Source: a virus. Taken from it: 28,145 nt of DNA. Location of the stretch: positions 1 to 28,145 of IMG/VR virus record IMGVR_UViG_3300042010_000253; one strand, 5' to 3'. Of this stretch, positions 1 to 6,433 are shown piece by piece; the first letter of the stretch is position 1, and each line of letters opens with the position of its first letter. The notes beneath the pieces were generated by a model. It was given only the letters and a program-made list of their open reading frames with translations, was not told the DNA's origin and ran no database searches. The position numbers and the translations under genes are program-made.

Positions 1-339
1 ATGAAGAAAAGTATTCTCTCTCTGTTATTACTTACCTGTTCCGCCGCCGCGCTGGCCGCCCCGACAGTGATCACGGTAAGCCGTTTTGAAGTCGGCAAAG
101 ACAAATGGGCCTTTAATCGGGAAGAGGTGATGTTAACCTGCCGACCGGGTCACGCGCTGTTTGCGATCAACCCGTCGACGCTGGTGCAATATCCGCTGAA
201 TGACGCGGCGCAAAAACAGGTGGACAGCGGCCAGGCCAAGGGCACCTCTATCAGTGTGATCCAGGTCGACAATCCGCACAAAAGCGGTGAAAAAATGAGC
301 CTCGCTCCATTTATTGAACGCGCTGAAAAGCTCTGTTAA
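1..339 (+). CDS. yebY: YebY family periplasmic protein (DUF2511)
   Basis: The 112-residue product closely resembles E. coli YebY as I remember it, including the [13 protein letters not shown] and [13 protein letters not shown] segments. It starts with a Sec signal peptide: MKK, a leucine/alanine core and a probable cleavage after ALAA near residue 20. Two cysteines remain in the mature part, one near residue 47 and one at the C-terminus, and could form a disulfide. In E. coli the gene lies downstream of copper-related copC/copD-like genes (yobA-yebZ-yebY); its own function is not established. It is the host anchor of this window and carries no phage features. Its ribosome site lies outside the window. 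Confidence 0.95.
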   Translation: MKKSILSLLLLTCSAAALAAPTVITVSRFEVGKDKWAFNREEVMLTCRPGHALFAINPSTLVQYPLNDAAQKQVDSGQAKGTSISVIQVDNPHKSGEKMSLAPFIERAEKLC

Positions 340-368
340 ATCCCAAAAATATCTTTTTGATTTCCAAT

Positions 369-410
369 AAAAAAACCGCAGCCCTCATACAGAAATGCTG
401 CGGTTTTTTG
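369..410. terminator. Bidirectional intrinsic terminator after yebY
   Basis: A stem pairs AAAAAACCGCAGC with GCTGCGGTTTTTT. The A-run on one side and the T-run on the other allow termination in both directions. It ends yebY transcription and could stop antisense transcription coming from the SdsR/integrase side. Confidence 0.85.
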
Positions 411-495
411 CTTTTATGGCGTGACCGTCACCGGATTTGCCAGACCGCTTCTGACGCAGACTGGAAAAGCTGGCGCTGTCATCTATTCTTAAAGT

Positions 496-599
496 GCCAG
501 GCGTAGTTTGCCTGCATTAATGCCAACTTTTAGCGCACGGCTCTCTCCCAAGAGCCATTTCCCTGGACCGAATACAGGAATCGTATTCGGTCTTTTTTT
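496..599 (+). ncRNA. sdsR: SdsR (RyeB) small RNA
   Basis: The sequence from GCCAGGCG through the terminator (stem around GACCGAATAC/GTATTCGGTC, then T7) matches E. coli SdsR almost base for base and has the usual ~104-nt length. The CTATTCTTA block just upstream fits its known sigma-S-dependent -10 region. SdsR is an Hfq-binding stationary-phase RNA that regulates several mRNAs. In E. coli it is transcribed opposite RyeA (SraC), which overlaps it completely on the other strand. Here the DNA just past its terminator is phage, so the RNA itself is intact but the flank from which RyeA would start has been replaced. Confidence 0.93.
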
Positions 600-681
600 A
601 ACTGTAAGATTTTTCAATGGCTTACAGTGCCAGTCTCGAAAATCCTCGAAATTTCCTCGAATTTTCGTATCCGGTCTTTTT
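582..681 (+). repeat. Probable attL core with a second imperfect copy
   Basis: The end of SdsR carries CGTATTCGGTCTTTTT (582-597). An almost identical copy, CGTATCCGGTCTTTTT (666-681), lies 84 bases to the right, on the integrase side; they match at 15 of 16 positions. Between them are three tandem TCGAA-type repeats (about 637-667) with ~10-11-base spacing. The SdsR 3' end is a known insertion site for enterobacterial prophages, and integrase begins 50 bases further on, so the crossover very likely lies in the first copy. The second copy may be a phage arm site or the trace of an earlier insertion. attR is not in the window, so the core cannot be fixed exactly. Confidence 0.6.
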
Positions 682-730
682 ACCTTTATAACATAGCCAA
701 AACCCACAAAACATTTTTTACGGACAAAAA

Positions 731-1807
731 TTAAATCATGACGTACTCTTTTTGACGTTTATCTAAATACATTTCTGTCATCTTCTCTGACTTATGGCCG
801 AACAATTTCTGAGCAAATTCCTTTCCATATTCAGCTTCATAAAGCCTGCCAGAAAGACTTCGAATCTCATGAAACGTGGGCGGGTTTTCGCTGAATTTCA
901 AACCAGTGAGATTTCTTGCCGCTACGAATTTTTTTGTTAACCCATCCGGATGGATACTCCCATCCTGGCTGTTCTTCCTCTTTCCTGAGCTGATCAAAAA
1001 ATCTGACCTGCTCACAAGCCGGCATCGATCCACTACGGTGCTGAGTCGAAGACCGAAAGATGGTAATGTCAAAGACAACGGAATCGACAGCATTGCGCCA
1101 GTTTTCTGCTGTGTTACGTGTAGACGATTATCACGAATTTCCGAAAATCTCATAGCTGCCACATCTTCACGTCGTTGCGCAGTCACCAGCGCAAGATCCA
1201 TAGCCAGAGGAAACCAAACAGGCAACTGATTGGCCGCGTCTCGTATTTTTGCGAAAACTTCTAAATCAAGCCGTTCACGTTTCACTTTGATCCCTGGTGT
1301 GCGCGTCGGCGTCACTGGATTGACTGTAATGTGTCCCTCCACAATCGCCTCCCTGAACACATCCGTCAAAACCGACCTCAAACCAGCAGCCATAGTATTT
1401 TTCCCTTCATTCACCCACGGATCGAGGAATTCAGCGATATGACGGGTACCAACCTCTTTCAAAATCATCCCACCTAATTTTTCATCAATCATAGCCAACT
1501 GGTTAGCACGTATTTTATAGGTGTTTGCAGCCAGATCGCGGCGCTGTAGAAGAAGCGCATAACGCTCCAACCACTTGGACAATGTGAGAGAGTCCAGGCC
1601 TTTTATTTTTTCAATCAGTGATGCAGGGCTGTAATTTTGAGAGAGAAAGTTGTTCGCCTCGATGGCCTGGGCCACCGCATCCCTGCGGGAGATTTGACCC
1701 AGAGATATTTCCTTTTTCGTCAGAGGATTGCGCCAGTAAAATGCCTTATCCTTTTTCCTGTATGTCAAATTTCTTGGCAGATTCGCATCGTACTTTTTGC
1801 GATTCAT
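731..1807 (-). CDS. int: Lambda-type tyrosine integrase
   Basis: The 358-residue product has the length and layout of lambda integrase: an N-terminal arm-binding region (about 1-60), a SAM-like core-binding domain (about 70-165) and a C-terminal catalytic domain. The catalytic set is complete: R212, K235 (in QQKTGA), H313-x2-R316, H338 (in FGHKS) and tyrosine Y347 (in MTEMYLDKR). It joins phage and host att sites, with IHF in related systems. Its 5' end overlaps the end of xis by 62 bases, as int and xis overlap in lambda. Transcription runs left towards SdsR, so read-through would give RNA antisense to that small RNA. Confidence 0.95.
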   Translation of the reverse strand: MNRKKYDANLPRNLTYRKKDKAFYWRNPLTKKEISLGQISRRDAVAQAIEANNFLSQNYSPASLIEKIKGLDSLTLSKWLERYALLLQRRDLAANTYKIRANQLAMIDEKLGGMILKEVGTRHIAEFLDPWVNEGKNTMAAGLRSVLTDVFREAIVEGHITVNPVTPTRTPGIKVKRERLDLEVFAKIRDAANQLPVWFPLAMDLALVTAQRREDVAAMRFSEIRDNRLHVTQQKTGAMLSIPLSLTLPSFGLRLSTVVDRCRLVSRSDFLISSGKRKNSQDGSIHPDGLTKKFVAARNLTGLKFSENPPTFHEIRSLSGRLYEAEYGKEFAQKLFGHKSEKMTEMYLDKRQKEYVMI

Positions 1808-2051
1808 TGATCAACCTTTTCAGTAGTGGGCTGTGCTTTCCTCGACGACCGTTCGGATGGTGCTGCTCCAGCTTTTGACTAACTTTGTTTGGCTTTATAT
1901 AAAATGCTTCAGGGTGAACACGGTACTCGCGGCCATGCAATTCTGGCGGTGGGTAAATATTCCCGTTTCGCACCCATCTGCGCAGTGTTACCACTGATGG
2001 GGGCTTTTCATAATATTTAGCGGCCCACGTTGTAAGAGACATGTACTTCAT
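1746..2051 (-). CDS. xis: Lambda Xis-like excisionase
   Basis: A 101-residue basic protein with a winged-helix signature near its N-terminus (LTTWAAKYYEKPPS, then TLRRWVRNGNIYPPPELHGREYRVHP). This aligns well with lambda Xis, including the RRWVR recognition helix and the PPP turn. I place the start at the ATG giving MKYMSL because GAGAGG sits seven bases upstream; the frame is open further upstream without a good ribosome site. Excisionase directs integrase towards excision by bending attR DNA. The C-terminal ~40 residues overlap the int reading frame. The protein is longer than lambda Xis (72 residues), with a basic tail of unknown role. Confidence 0.88.
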   Translation of the reverse strand: MKYMSLTTWAAKYYEKPPSVVTLRRWVRNGNIYPPPELHGREYRVHPEAFYIKPNKVSQKLEQHHPNGRRGKHSPLLKRLINESQKVRCESAKKFDIQEKG

Positions 2052-2065
2052 ATTCAAACCTCTCG

Positions 2066-2097
2066 GCCGGTTGGTATTATTCAACATGCCAACCGGC
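2066..2097. promoter_or_regulatory. Perfect hairpin just before xis
   Basis: GCCGGTTGG and CCAACCGGC form a 9-base-pair perfect inverted repeat with a 14-base loop. On the reverse strand it ends a few bases before the xis ribosome site, so it could lower xis translation or mark a processing site. On the forward strand it is followed by CTTTT and could weakly terminate. Which role applies cannot be told from sequence. Confidence 0.5.
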
Positions 2098-2116
2098 TTT
2101 TGCTGATTACTAGAAA

Positions 2117-2407
2117 TCACTTAAGTTTCTTTTGAGCCCGGTTAAGTGCCGACTCCATACGTTTAATGCAGTCCCGGATACGCGCTATCTGCACCTCAGG
2201 GAACTGGCTGGTGGACATCGCCTCCAGCGTCTCCCGTAGCAGCGGGTGCTGAATCTTGGGAATCAGCACCCGTGCGCCTGCACGGAGGGATTGTGGAACA
2301 CTTCGCTTTTCACGAGCTGCAAAGGCACGGTTAAGCTCCAGTGTCACCAGAACGTCCGGGAATTCGGCGAAGCGGCTGCAGGCGATTGCTTCTTTGATTT
2401 TATTCAT
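2117..2407 (-). CDS. Small phage protein of unknown function
   Basis: A 96-residue, mildly basic, probably helical protein beginning MNKIKEAIAC. I chose this ATG because AGGAG lies just upstream and because it overlaps the stop of the RecE-like gene by eight bases (ATGAATAA), a typical sign of translational coupling. Upstream in-frame codons lie inside that gene and have no ribosome site. I recognise no domain. It is the last gene of the leftward early operon before xis-int. The C-terminus (ARIRDCIKRMESALNRAQKKLK region) is a predicted basic helix that could bind nucleic acid or a partner. Its position after a recombination-type gene suggests an accessory role in recombination or host takeover, but that is inference. 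Confidence 0.75.
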   Translation of the reverse strand: MNKIKEAIACSRFAEFPDVLVTLELNRAFAAREKRSVPQSLRAGARVLIPKIQHPLLRETLEAMSTSQFPEVQIARIRDCIKRMESALNRAQKKLK

Positions 2408-4211
2408 CAGCCTGCTCCTGCTGACGAATGACGCCAGCGGCAAGGTCAGCAGCGATAGCCGGCAAATCGTCAAGCGCATTACCGTGCACCGGGTTCGCAG
2501 CCAGTCCCTGAAGAGCAGCTATGGTTAGCTGCTGCAGGTAGGATAACGACGATTGCTGACGGTTTTCAGCAGGTGCAGCCTCAGCTGCCTTTTTGGTCTT
2601 AACGGTGACCACGGGTGGATCGATAACTGCCGGTTGTGGTAATTCCGGTACTGATCGATATTGCACGATAGCATCGGTGGCCACCTTCTCGCGTCCGGCC
2701 GCGTTATCGGTCCAGGCATCGAGAATGGTTGTCGCCACGTCATGGATCTCTTCATCGCTGAACGCTGGCGACAGGCAGGATTCTGTCGTAATGATGGTAT
2801 CAATCAGCATCGGCACAATGTGAGGGATCATGTGGCCGGTGCAGCTGACAACGCTCTCGGCTTCTTCCTTGCCCATAATGTCGGTGCGGCCTGAAAGCAG
2901 ATCGTTGAGAGCATGAGCGATTTCGATCTGGCGGGGCGTAATGGCCTGGCGATGCTCAGAAACATCGATGTTTTGTTTACTGGCGGTGCTGCCGGTCATC
3001 AGGTTCTCAACAGAGAACATACCTTCGCCAATTTTCTCCACCTTTGGCTGTGCTTCCTTTTCGGCGCTTTGTGCAGGCGCAGCTGGTACAGCGTGGTCTT
3101 TCTTAATGCGGGCTTTGCCGCAGGCGACATCAATGGTTGCCTGATCCGGCTTCGCGTGGTTTGTTTCGGTCAGCTCGCGGTTGATGTAATCGCGCAGTTT
3201 TCCCGGATCGAGATATAAATCTTCCGGAGCTGACTTGATCAGGGCGATGACTGCCGCGCGTGAGTAGTCCAGAATGCCCGGCGTGCGGCGCAGCTGCTTC
3301 CACCATGCAGTAAACCGGACATCTTTCTCTGCTTCTGCCATCGCTTTAGCCGGGACAAGAAAGCGGCTCGGGATGGCGTAAATGTCCACTTCTTCTTCGC
3401 GTGTGATAATCGCCAGGGCGGCTTCAATGCGCAGTGTGCTGAGGTTATGAACCAACTCAGGATCGCGGTCTGTCAGATTACCGCCGCCCAGTGTCGCGCC
3501 CGTGTCAGTATGGGAATCCGGCTGCTTCATGCTGATCACATTGCTGGCTTGCGGACGTTTGTCTGCCGGGGTATCGAGCCATTTAACGATAATTCTCTGT
3601 ATATCGGTCCACTGGGCGGTGTCTTTGGCCGTTTCATAAACGTGTGTCAGCAACTGCTCCTGGCGTTCGGCTGTTAGCTCCAGTGCACGGGATTCGCGTG
3701 ACAGCGCTTCGGCCAGCTCACACGTAAAGTCGGAAGTATCGGCGTAACGCAGATCGAGGATCTGTCCGTACTGCTGTCTGGTTATTTCCGTAACGGGGCC
3801 AAACATCGCCAGGCTGTAAGCGCGGGTCTTTGTGTCCAGCTTACGCACTGTTTTCATTTCATCTGCGTCAGCGTTTTCCCGCTCTTCTTTTTCGTCAGTT
3901 TCAGGAGCCGGGCGTGCAGCTGGTTCACCTGCGTCAGAATTCCACACAGCTACGGTTTCAAAAAAATCAGTCGAGAAAACATCATAGTCAGGGCAGGGGA
4001 GTCCATCGCGGTGCTCCCAGAGTTTAACCTTGAAATAGTCGTCAATATCACCCGGATGTTCAGCGGCCAGCTTGCCGAAAATAATTGCCTCTGCGATGGC
4101 CTTTGTTGCCGCTTTAACTACAATGGCAAGCGGTTTTAAGTCGGGTTTTTTTTTGAGTGCTTTATCTTTAACTAAATACGCACCGCCAAAAGTTTTTAGC
4201 TCTGTAGTCAT
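2400..4211 (-). CDS. RecE-like protein without exonuclease domain
   Basis: A 603-residue protein. Residues 242-366 (from GGGNLTDRD through LDYSRA, INRELTETNHA and VDVACGKA-like sequence) resemble the non-catalytic middle region of Rac prophage RecE (exonuclease VIII). The ~270-residue C-terminal RecE nuclease domain, recognisable by its ISKSQLD and later catalytic blocks, is absent. Instead there is a helical region (about 415-520) and a C-terminal segment (SYLQQLTIAALQGLAANPVHGN, about 555-580) of a type often seen as a separate small phage protein. No RecT-like gene is adjacent. It is the largest gene of the PL operon. It may be a regulator or protein-interaction module rather than a nuclease. 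Many annotations would call it exonuclease, which the sequence does not support. Confidence 0.8.
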   Translation of the reverse strand: MTTELKTFGGAYLVKDKALKKKPDLKPLAIVVKAATKAIAEAIIFGKLAAEHPGDIDDYFKVKLWEHRDGLPCPDYDVFSTDFFETVAVWNSDAGEPAARPAPETDEKEERENADADEMKTVRKLDTKTRAYSLAMFGPVTEITRQQYGQILDLRYADTSDFTCELAEALSRESRALELTAERQEQLLTHVYETAKDTAQWTDIQRIIVKWLDTPADKRPQASNVISMKQPDSHTDTGATLGGGNLTDRDPELVHNLSTLRIEAALAIITREEEVDIYAIPSRFLVPAKAMAEAEKDVRFTAWWKQLRRTPGILDYSRAAVIALIKSAPEDLYLDPGKLRDYINRELTETNHAKPDQATIDVACGKARIKKDHAVPAAPAQSAEKEAQPKVEKIGEGMFSVENLMTGSTASKQNIDVSEHRQAITPRQIEIAHALNDLLSGRTDIMGKEEAESVVSCTGHMIPHIVPMLIDTIITTESCLSPAFSDEEIHDVATTILDAWTDNAAGREKVATDAIVQYRSVPELPQPAVIDPPVVTVKTKKAAEAAPAENRQQSSLSYLQQLTIAALQGLAANPVHGNALDDLPAIAADLAAGVIRQQEQADE

Positions 4212-4217
4212 AACTAA

Positions 4218-4424
4218 TTACCATTTATTAAAAGAGTTATATTTGTGCCTAGCCCCGCCTTTTGAGAGCAAAGCACTCATTCGTTTTTTATATTCAATTT
4301 CGTGATTCGTGTTTTTACAGAAGTGTTTTGTTTCCCGCTTTCCGTGAAAAAATATTTCTGCCGTAACGAAATCACAGGGATCCCCACGCTGATAACAGTG
4401 CGCGCAATAACAGGCATTTATCAT
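4218..4424 (-). CDS. Small Cys/His-rich phage protein
   Basis: A 68-residue protein whose N-terminus has C5-x-C7-x2-C10 with a nearby H9, then C17 and C36, which could bind zinc; the C-terminus is basic. The ribosome site is weak, but the gene fits tightly in the operon: its stop lies six bases before the RecE-like start, so the two are probably translationally coupled. I do not recognise a named family. Zinc-ribbon-like small proteins are common in lambdoid early left operons, where they often act on host proteins. Confidence 0.6.
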   Translation of the reverse strand: MINACYCAHCYQRGDPCDFVTAEIFFHGKRETKHFCKNTNHEIEYKKRMSALLSKGGARHKYNSFNKW

Positions 4425-4454
4425 TTTTTTGAATTGGGCGTTCTGCCCGACAGA

Positions 4455-4754
4455 TTAATGTCTGGTCTGAACTTTCACAAAGTTACTTACCACATCCGTC
4501 ATAATATAATCACGGTCGTGATAAACCACCTCAAACAGTGCTGGCGAATAGTCACCGAGCGGCTTTCCATGGCCGTCCAGCAGTATTTCTACGGCTTCAT
4601 CTTTAATGAGCTTGTTACAGTGGGCAGAGAAGAGGACCAGCTTACCTTTGTGATTGGCCCCGGCTTTCCAGGTGCGGCCTTCATGCCGTACTAACATCCC
4701 CGGCGCGACACAGGCCCGGATGACTTCCTGAGTACCATAATGTTGACCATTCAT
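4455..4754 (-). CDS. Phage early protein of unknown function
   Basis: A 99-residue protein starting MNGQHYGTQEVIRAC. It is likely beta-rich, with a KOW/SH3-like run GMLVRHEGRTWKAGANHKGKLV around residues 19-40 and a second strand-rich part later. The start overlaps the stop of the preceding 50-residue gene by four bases (ATGA), and GAAGGGA lies upstream at suitable distance, so the start is well supported. It shares the PL operon with recombination-type genes. I cannot assign a function; a small beta-barrel that binds nucleic acid or RNA polymerase would fit the fold, but this is inference. Confidence 0.7.
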   Translation of the reverse strand: MNGQHYGTQEVIRACVAPGMLVRHEGRTWKAGANHKGKLVLFSAHCNKLIKDEAVEILLDGHGKPLGDYSPALFEVVYHDRDYIMTDVVSNFVKVQTRH

Positions 4755-4903
4755 AATTTCACTTTCCCTTCATTTAAATCCGCAAGGAATATAACGAGAG
4801 CGGTATGTAAAACACCATTACAACATTCAAGATATTCATTCGCTATTTCTTTACTGGCGCCGGTGCGCAACATAAATAGTTCGATTACATGTGATTTATC
4901 CAT
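4751..4903 (-). CDS. 50-residue UBA-like small protein
   Basis: A short gene reading MDKSHVIELFMLRTGAS then KEIANEYLECCNGVLHTALVIF. The pattern (hydrophobic helix, TGAS turn, second helix ending in a Cys/Asn-Gly loop, third helix with an A-L-x-x-F motif) resembles the three-helix UBA/TAP-C-like fold, in which the loop before helix 3 and the final hydrophobics form the binding patch. Its stop overlaps the next start by four bases (TTATGA), strong evidence that it is translated. Ribosome-site sequence upstream is poor (TGGATTTTAT). It lies just downstream of a strong terminator, so expression probably requires antitermination or read-through. Function unknown; the fold reading is by eye. Confidence 0.62.
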   Translation of the reverse strand: MDKSHVIELFMLRTGASKEIANEYLECCNGVLHTALVIFLADLNEGKVKL

Positions 4904-4920
4904 ATAAAATCCATAAGTTT

Positions 4921-4948
4921 AAAAAGAATGCCCACCCGCAGATGGGCA
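4921..4948 (-). terminator. Leftward intrinsic terminator in the PL operon
   Basis: On the reverse strand TGCCCA pairs with TGGGCA around TCTGCGGG, followed by TTCTTTTT. It lies between the PL-proximal genes and the RecE-like group, like the tL terminators of lambda. No N-type antiterminator gene was recognised. Confidence 0.75.
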
Positions 4949-5185
4949 AGAACTACACACAGCAACAGATATTGTGGTGCCGGGTGCCTCCCGGTGACGT
5001 TAACGAGTTGATGAATTAACGCCGGCGACAAACCACACTGATAAGGAAAACATTCAACTCTGCCACGCGCGCTGAGCCGCATTCACCACAACCGGAAGCG
5101 CACTCACCGTTTTGCATTTAACGACAAAGCTCTTTTAAAAAAGAACGAGTGCGCTTGCGTGTTGCAAATGAATTCCGAAAATCCC
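4949..5185. other. Structured stretch without a convincing gene
   Basis: About 240 bases carry two hairpins: CCGGG-TGCCT-CCCGG (about 4980-4995) and GTTAA...TTAAC just after it. On the reverse strand an open frame ends in a hydrophobic run (APQYLLLCVVLAHLRVG) but has no clear ribosome site, so I do not call it a gene. The GC-rich sequence is unlike the AT-rich DNA on its right. It could be a leader or small RNA read from PL. Confidence 0.4.
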
Positions 5186-5214
5186 TTGTCAATAGATTTA
5201 GATCAAGTTTTAGT
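5186..5214 (+). promoter_or_regulatory. Sigma-70 promoter for the rightward gene
   Basis: TTGTCA, a 17-base spacer and TTTAGT point rightwards, about 75 bases before the start of the 77-residue gene. This gives that gene its own promoter inside an operon running the other way, as expected for a prophage-expressed accessory gene. Confidence 0.55.
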
Positions 5215-5290
5215 GTGCCTGTCTTTTTTAACCACTTCAGGCTCGGTGGTATTCTGGTGATTCTTACACACCCAGAAGGATCATTAGTAA

Positions 5291-5524
5291 ATGTCAGAGA
5301 AAACCATAGAAGAACGAATTTCTTATTTAGAAATGGTTGCAAGCCATGCAACAACTCGTTCAGATATGCTTTTACTACTTGTCTCAGCCATGTTGGATGG
5401 TCGAGTAAAAAACCATGAGCATGCTGAAAAATTCATCTCACACTTAACATCAGATGAGCCTGATGTTGAAGAGGTCGCCTCAGCAGAACGAGACTATTTA
5501 ATTCGCCTTCTGCAGCGTAGATAA
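5291..5524 (+). CDS. Small accessory protein, opposite to the PL operon
   Basis: A 77-residue acidic, helical protein starting MSEKTIEERISYLEMVASH. AGAAGGATC lies upstream at suitable distance. The N-terminal half has heptad-like leucine/methionine spacing (about residues 8-35), consistent with a dimerising helix. It is AT-rich, has its own promoter and runs against the surrounding leftward genes, the position where lambda carries sieB and other lysogenic-conversion genes. I recognise no family. Its end overlaps the convergent neighbour by 27 bases. A role in superinfection exclusion is possible from location only. Confidence 0.7.
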   Translation: MSEKTIEERISYLEMVASHATTRSDMLLLLVSAMLDGRVKNHEHAEKFISHLTSDEPDVEEVASAERDYLIRLLQRR

Positions 5525-5746
5525 ATTTTTTCCCGGATAAAGGAGTGAAGAGGTACTAACCCTCTCACTCTTTATCCCCGAAGCAGAAAGGCGCTCAGCT
5601 TCAGTGTGTATAATGGTGGCGAAACTTAAAATCGCGTCGATATGTAACTTTTGTGCATCCTGGCCTGTCATTAAGGCAGTCTTCTGTTTAATCGACTCCG
5701 TTTTAGCAAGCGCGTGAATTAAATCCCAGAATTCTTGCGGCTCCAT
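5498..5746 (-). CDS. First gene of the PL operon, unknown function
   Basis: An 82-residue protein (MEPQEFWDLIHALAKTESIKQ) with AGGAG seven bases before the ATG. It is the first gene after PL, the place of N in lambda, but it is not arginine-rich and shows no N-like RNA-binding N-terminus. The N-terminal 55 residues are helical (FWDLIHALAK, ILSFATIIHTEAERL); the tail is serine-rich and looks disordered. Expression should be immediate-early and repressed in the lysogen by the adjacent OL operators. No function can be assigned. Confidence 0.72.
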   Translation of the reverse strand: MEPQEFWDLIHALAKTESIKQKTALMTGQDAQKLHIDAILSFATIIHTEAERLSASGIKSERVSTSSLLYPGKNLSTLQKAN

Positions 5747-5898
5747 TGTACTGCTCCTCTCATCTTCACCCTTATCGCCGGGTAGGCGGAACGTTAAAAC
5801 ATGCTGCGCACTAACTTACTCACCTCATCCGGCTTTTCGTACGCTGCCGGCAGCTACTTCGTGGGCGTCCTGCCTGGGTGGTGTGCTTCGATGGCTGT
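5747..5898 (-). promoter_or_regulatory. PL leader with a palindromic hairpin
   Basis: The ~150-base untranslated leader between PL and the first gene contains a perfect 12-base palindrome GCTGCCGGCAGC (5843-5854). I see no boxA/boxB pair typical of lambda nut sites. A leader that acts in cis, as HK022 put sites do, is one way to read through the downstream terminator, but I cannot match this sequence to put. Confidence 0.35.
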
Positions 5899-5961
5899 AT
5901 TAAACACCTAGTTTACCCTAAAGTCAACATAATGAGTTGGTTGGGTTAAACATTTTGTTTG
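5899..5961 (-). promoter_or_regulatory. PL promoter with operators OL1-OL3
   Basis: Reading leftwards, TTGACT (5922-5927) and TTTAAT (5899-5904) are separated by 17 bases. Three operator-like 15-mers follow the pattern TAAAC-N5-GTTTA: a perfect one at 5901-5915, a degenerate one at 5926-5940 that matches the middle OR site in inverse orientation, and TAAACATTTTGTTTG at 5947-5961. Centre spacing is 21-25 bases. The first two overlap the promoter, so repressor binding should shut it off. Confidence 0.8.
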
Positions 5962-5978
5962 TATGGGTGGAAGGAGAT

Positions 5979-6003
5979 AAAAAAAACCTGCACATTGTGC
6001 AGG
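5979..6003 (-). terminator. Terminator of the repressor gene
   Basis: On the reverse strand CCTGCAC pairs with GTGCAGG across a 3-base loop, followed by eight T. It lies 30 bases after the repressor stop and separates repressor transcription from PL. Confidence 0.88.
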
Positions 6004-6033
6004 CGTTGGAGGAGCGCTAGAAACTAGCTATGG

Positions 6034-6423
6034 CTATTTTCCGGGAAAGCGACCACGAAGGTATTTTTCAACATATTCGTCAAGTTCTTTGAGGCGCAAC
6101 TCAGCAACCATGATTATTCGATCTCGTTCTTCGTCGGTTGGTAGTTGGCGGAAGAGCTCAATAATGCGTTTTTCCTGTGTATTTAGCCCCGTCTGTTCAT
6201 CAACTTCTTTTCCCAGTAGCCATTCCAATGACACTCCATATGCCTCAGATAGCTTTAAGGCAGAGGATTTACCTAAAGCTCCTCTGGCAAACCAGTTATT
6301 GACCGATTGCGGGGTGACGTTCGCCACCTTTGCTAAATCAGCCTTCGTAAGATTTTTTGACTCCATAAGTTCAGTAAGTCTCTGAACTTGCGGGTGCTCA
6401 GTTAAGTGATTTTTTCCTTTCAT
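6034..6423 (-). CDS. Short prophage repressor (CI position), no peptidase domain
   Basis: A 129-residue protein with an HTH (about 25-70: LTKADLAKVANVTPQSVNNWFARG, then SLEWLLG) and a short helical C-terminus (about 80-129) rather than an S24 LexA-type peptidase domain. Lambda-type CI proteins are ~230 residues because they carry this self-cleavage domain, so this repressor should not be inactivated by RecA-driven self-cleavage. It is divergent from the cro-like gene across three operators. The start has no ribosome site, like lambda cI made from PRM. Length and layout resemble DicA and other short prophage repressors. The C-terminal helices probably dimerise. Confidence 0.85.
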   Translation of the reverse strand: MKGKNHLTEHPQVQRLTELMESKNLTKADLAKVANVTPQSVNNWFARGALGKSSALKLSEAYGVSLEWLLGKEVDEQTGLNTQEKRIIELFRQLPTDEERDRIIMVAELRLKELDEYVEKYLRGRFPGK

Positions 6424-6433
6424 ATTTTAATTT

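Noticed and set aside
489-707. Coding frames over SdsR on both strands
   Set aside because: They lie over a known small RNA and the attachment region, with no ribosome sites.
4885-5082. 65-residue reverse frame with a hydrophobic end
   Set aside because: No ribosome site, and the terminator at 4921-4948 lies within it; left as a note in the structured region.
5118-5354. 78-residue reverse frame
   Set aside because: It overlaps the promoter and start of the well-supported rightward gene and has no ribosome site or codon signal.
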